A stretch of DNA of 64,000 nucleotides. Origin: an uncultured Clostridia bacterium. Its GTDB lineage: Bacteria; Bacillota; Clostridia; UBA1381. Of the stretch, positions 63,179 to 64,000 are shown one piece after another; the first letter of the stretch is position 1, and each line of letters opens with the position of its first letter. The translations under genes were made by a program, and so were the position numbers. Below the pieces are notes generated by a model. That model saw nothing but the letters and a program-made list of their open reading frames with translations, did no database searches and had not been told where the DNA came from. The stretch covers positions 1 through 64,000 of the forward strand of contig CANQJC010000008.1 in the NCBI GenBank assembly GCA_947624165.1. The letters are read 5' to 3'.

Positions 63179-64000
63179 TCATTCCTTTATACAGTCAGAA
63201 TATATTTTGACCAATTTATCGGCGTATTCGGAAATCGTATCGTAGCGCAAAGACGCGCAGTTACTGCTCATGGCGCGGCACAATTCCCTGTTCTCATGCA
63301 GATATTCTATTTTCTCCTTCAGCATCTCAGCGTTTCCGCTTTCAAAAAGCATGCCCGTAACGCCCTCGTCTATAAGCTCAGGTATACCGCCTATATCCGC
63401 GCCAAGCACGGGAGTACGGAGCGTCTGTGATTCCATTACCGAAAACGGGCAGTTTTCGGACCACTCCGACGGAAGTACCGTGAACGCCGCTTTTTCTATA
63501 ACGGAATGAAGGGAGCCGCCGGTCAGAAAACCCACGTTCCGTATGTTCGGCACGGCGTCGATCTCGTTTTCAAGCTCGCCCGCGCCGGCAAAAACAAACT
63601 GTATCTTCCCCAAAGCCTTTGCGGCTTTTATAAGGGTCCTTATGCCCTTTTCCTCGCTGTAACGCCCGAAATACAAAACGTAATTCTCGCGTTCCGCGCC
63701 TGAGGGCTTTATTTCGTCAATAAAATTATATAACTTTTTTGTTTTACCTTCAATGGCAATATTATGAACAAGCTCTCTTTCCATAAATTCGGACGGACAA
63801 ATCACCGTGTCGAGCAGAGAATACGTGCCGAGACGACGATAAATATATCCCTCCGCCGCGCCGATCGCGCTGCGTAAAAGCGACGAATGGATACAGCGGT
63901 TCCCGATACAGTTAATGTACGCGCCGCCGTAGCATTTGCGGCACAGCCCGTCCGTATTTTCGTTCCTGAGCTTGTGGTTTGGGCATACAAGCTGTACGTC
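63179..64000 (-). CDS. GT4-family glycosyltransferase with cysteine cluster (partial, runs off the window)
   Basis: The frame is open to the window edge, giving 273 residues without the N-terminus; the GTG at 63805 is internal. The C-terminal donor domain has FGRYSEEKGIRTLIKAA and SEWSENCPFSVMESQTLRTPVLG (EX7E region). Near the visible N-terminal edge is a cysteine cluster with spacing C-x13-C-x2-C-x7-C-x4-C (CPNH ... CRKC ... C ... C), which may bind zinc and is seen in a subgroup of GT4 enzymes. First visible gene of the exopolysaccharide operon. Confidence 0.88.
   Translation of the reverse strand, partial: DVQLVCPNHKLRNENTDGLCRKCYGGAYINCIGNRCIHSSLLRSAIGAAEGYIYRRLGTYSLLDTVICPSEFMERELVHNIAIEGKTKKLYNFIDEIKPSGAERENYVLYFGRYSEEKGIRTLIKAAKALGKIQFVFAGAGELENEIDAVPNIRNVGFLTGGSLHSVIEKAAFTVLPSEWSENCPFSVMESQTLRTPVLGADIGGIPELIDEGVTGMLFESGNAEMLKEKIEYLHENRELCRAMSSNCASLRYDTISEYADKLVKIYSDCIKE

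Overview
The window looks like a chromosomal segment of an uncultured or gut-type Firmicute (class Clostridia). The evidence is the Gram-positive-style gene neighbourhoods (mltG-trmR-U32, yaaA-recF-remB-gyrB, infC-rpmI-rplT, rpsO-pnp), a T-box leader ahead of pheS, an L20-type leader ahead of infC, strong AGGAGG ribosome binding sites and SigA-type promoters with 17-base spacers. Base composition is intermediate (judged by eye). A secreted rhamnogalacturonan-acetylesterase-like enzyme suggests a pectin user. No rRNA, tRNA, CRISPR array, transposase or integrase gene was seen.

Region 1 (1-16.5 kb) is the accessory and most unusual part. A 1982-aa secreted multi-domain protein (6173-12121, minus strand) contains an internal site encoding GSVTAETG. 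Exactly this site (23 bases identical) also forms the 5' edge of two further long coding cassettes that lack a start region or signal peptide: cassette A (117-2834, minus) and cassette B (3450-6092, plus). A and B diverge from a central 69-bp near-perfect inverted repeat that encloses a RelE-like toxin/antitoxin pair. Cassettes end in a jelly-roll-like domain and in the same palindromic terminator. The layout is what a shufflon-like, invertible C-terminus switching locus would look like: recombination between the sites would keep the reading frame and replace the last 839 residues of the expressed protein. Next to it is a 1346-aa secreted SGNH/CE12-type esterase with a related C-terminal domain.

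Region 2 (16.6-37.5 kb) is housekeeping: tRNA wobble-uridine modification (U32 protein, TrmR) with MltG; phosphoglucomutase; a pair of acidic membrane proteins of unknown function; folC; rpmE; rpsO-pnp with a long hairpin leader; malQ; two HAD phosphatases; a lipoprotein; the infC-rpmI-rplT operon with an ATT start codon and an attenuator; recD2 coupled to an Orn/Lys/Arg decarboxylase; and a nitroreductase. A short array of an 11-bp repeat lies after the first HAD gene.

Region 3 (37.5-55.1 kb) is information processing: recJ-relA-yaaA-recF-remB-gyrB (the oriC-type group without dnaA/dnaN), prfB with its programmed +1 frameshift, secA, then on the other strand a T-box-controlled pheS, a P-loop kinase, MITE-like repeats and pheT. 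Divergent Rrf2 and DtxR regulators follow.

Region 4 (55.1-64 kb) is an exopolysaccharide operon read right to left and running off the window: two GT4 glycosyltransferases (one partial), a hexapeptide acetyltransferase, a Wzy-like polymerase, two consecutive Wzz/PCP-type proteins (the second fused to a degenerate GGDEF domain), a membrane-anchored metallophosphoesterase and an initiating sugar-phosphate transferase.
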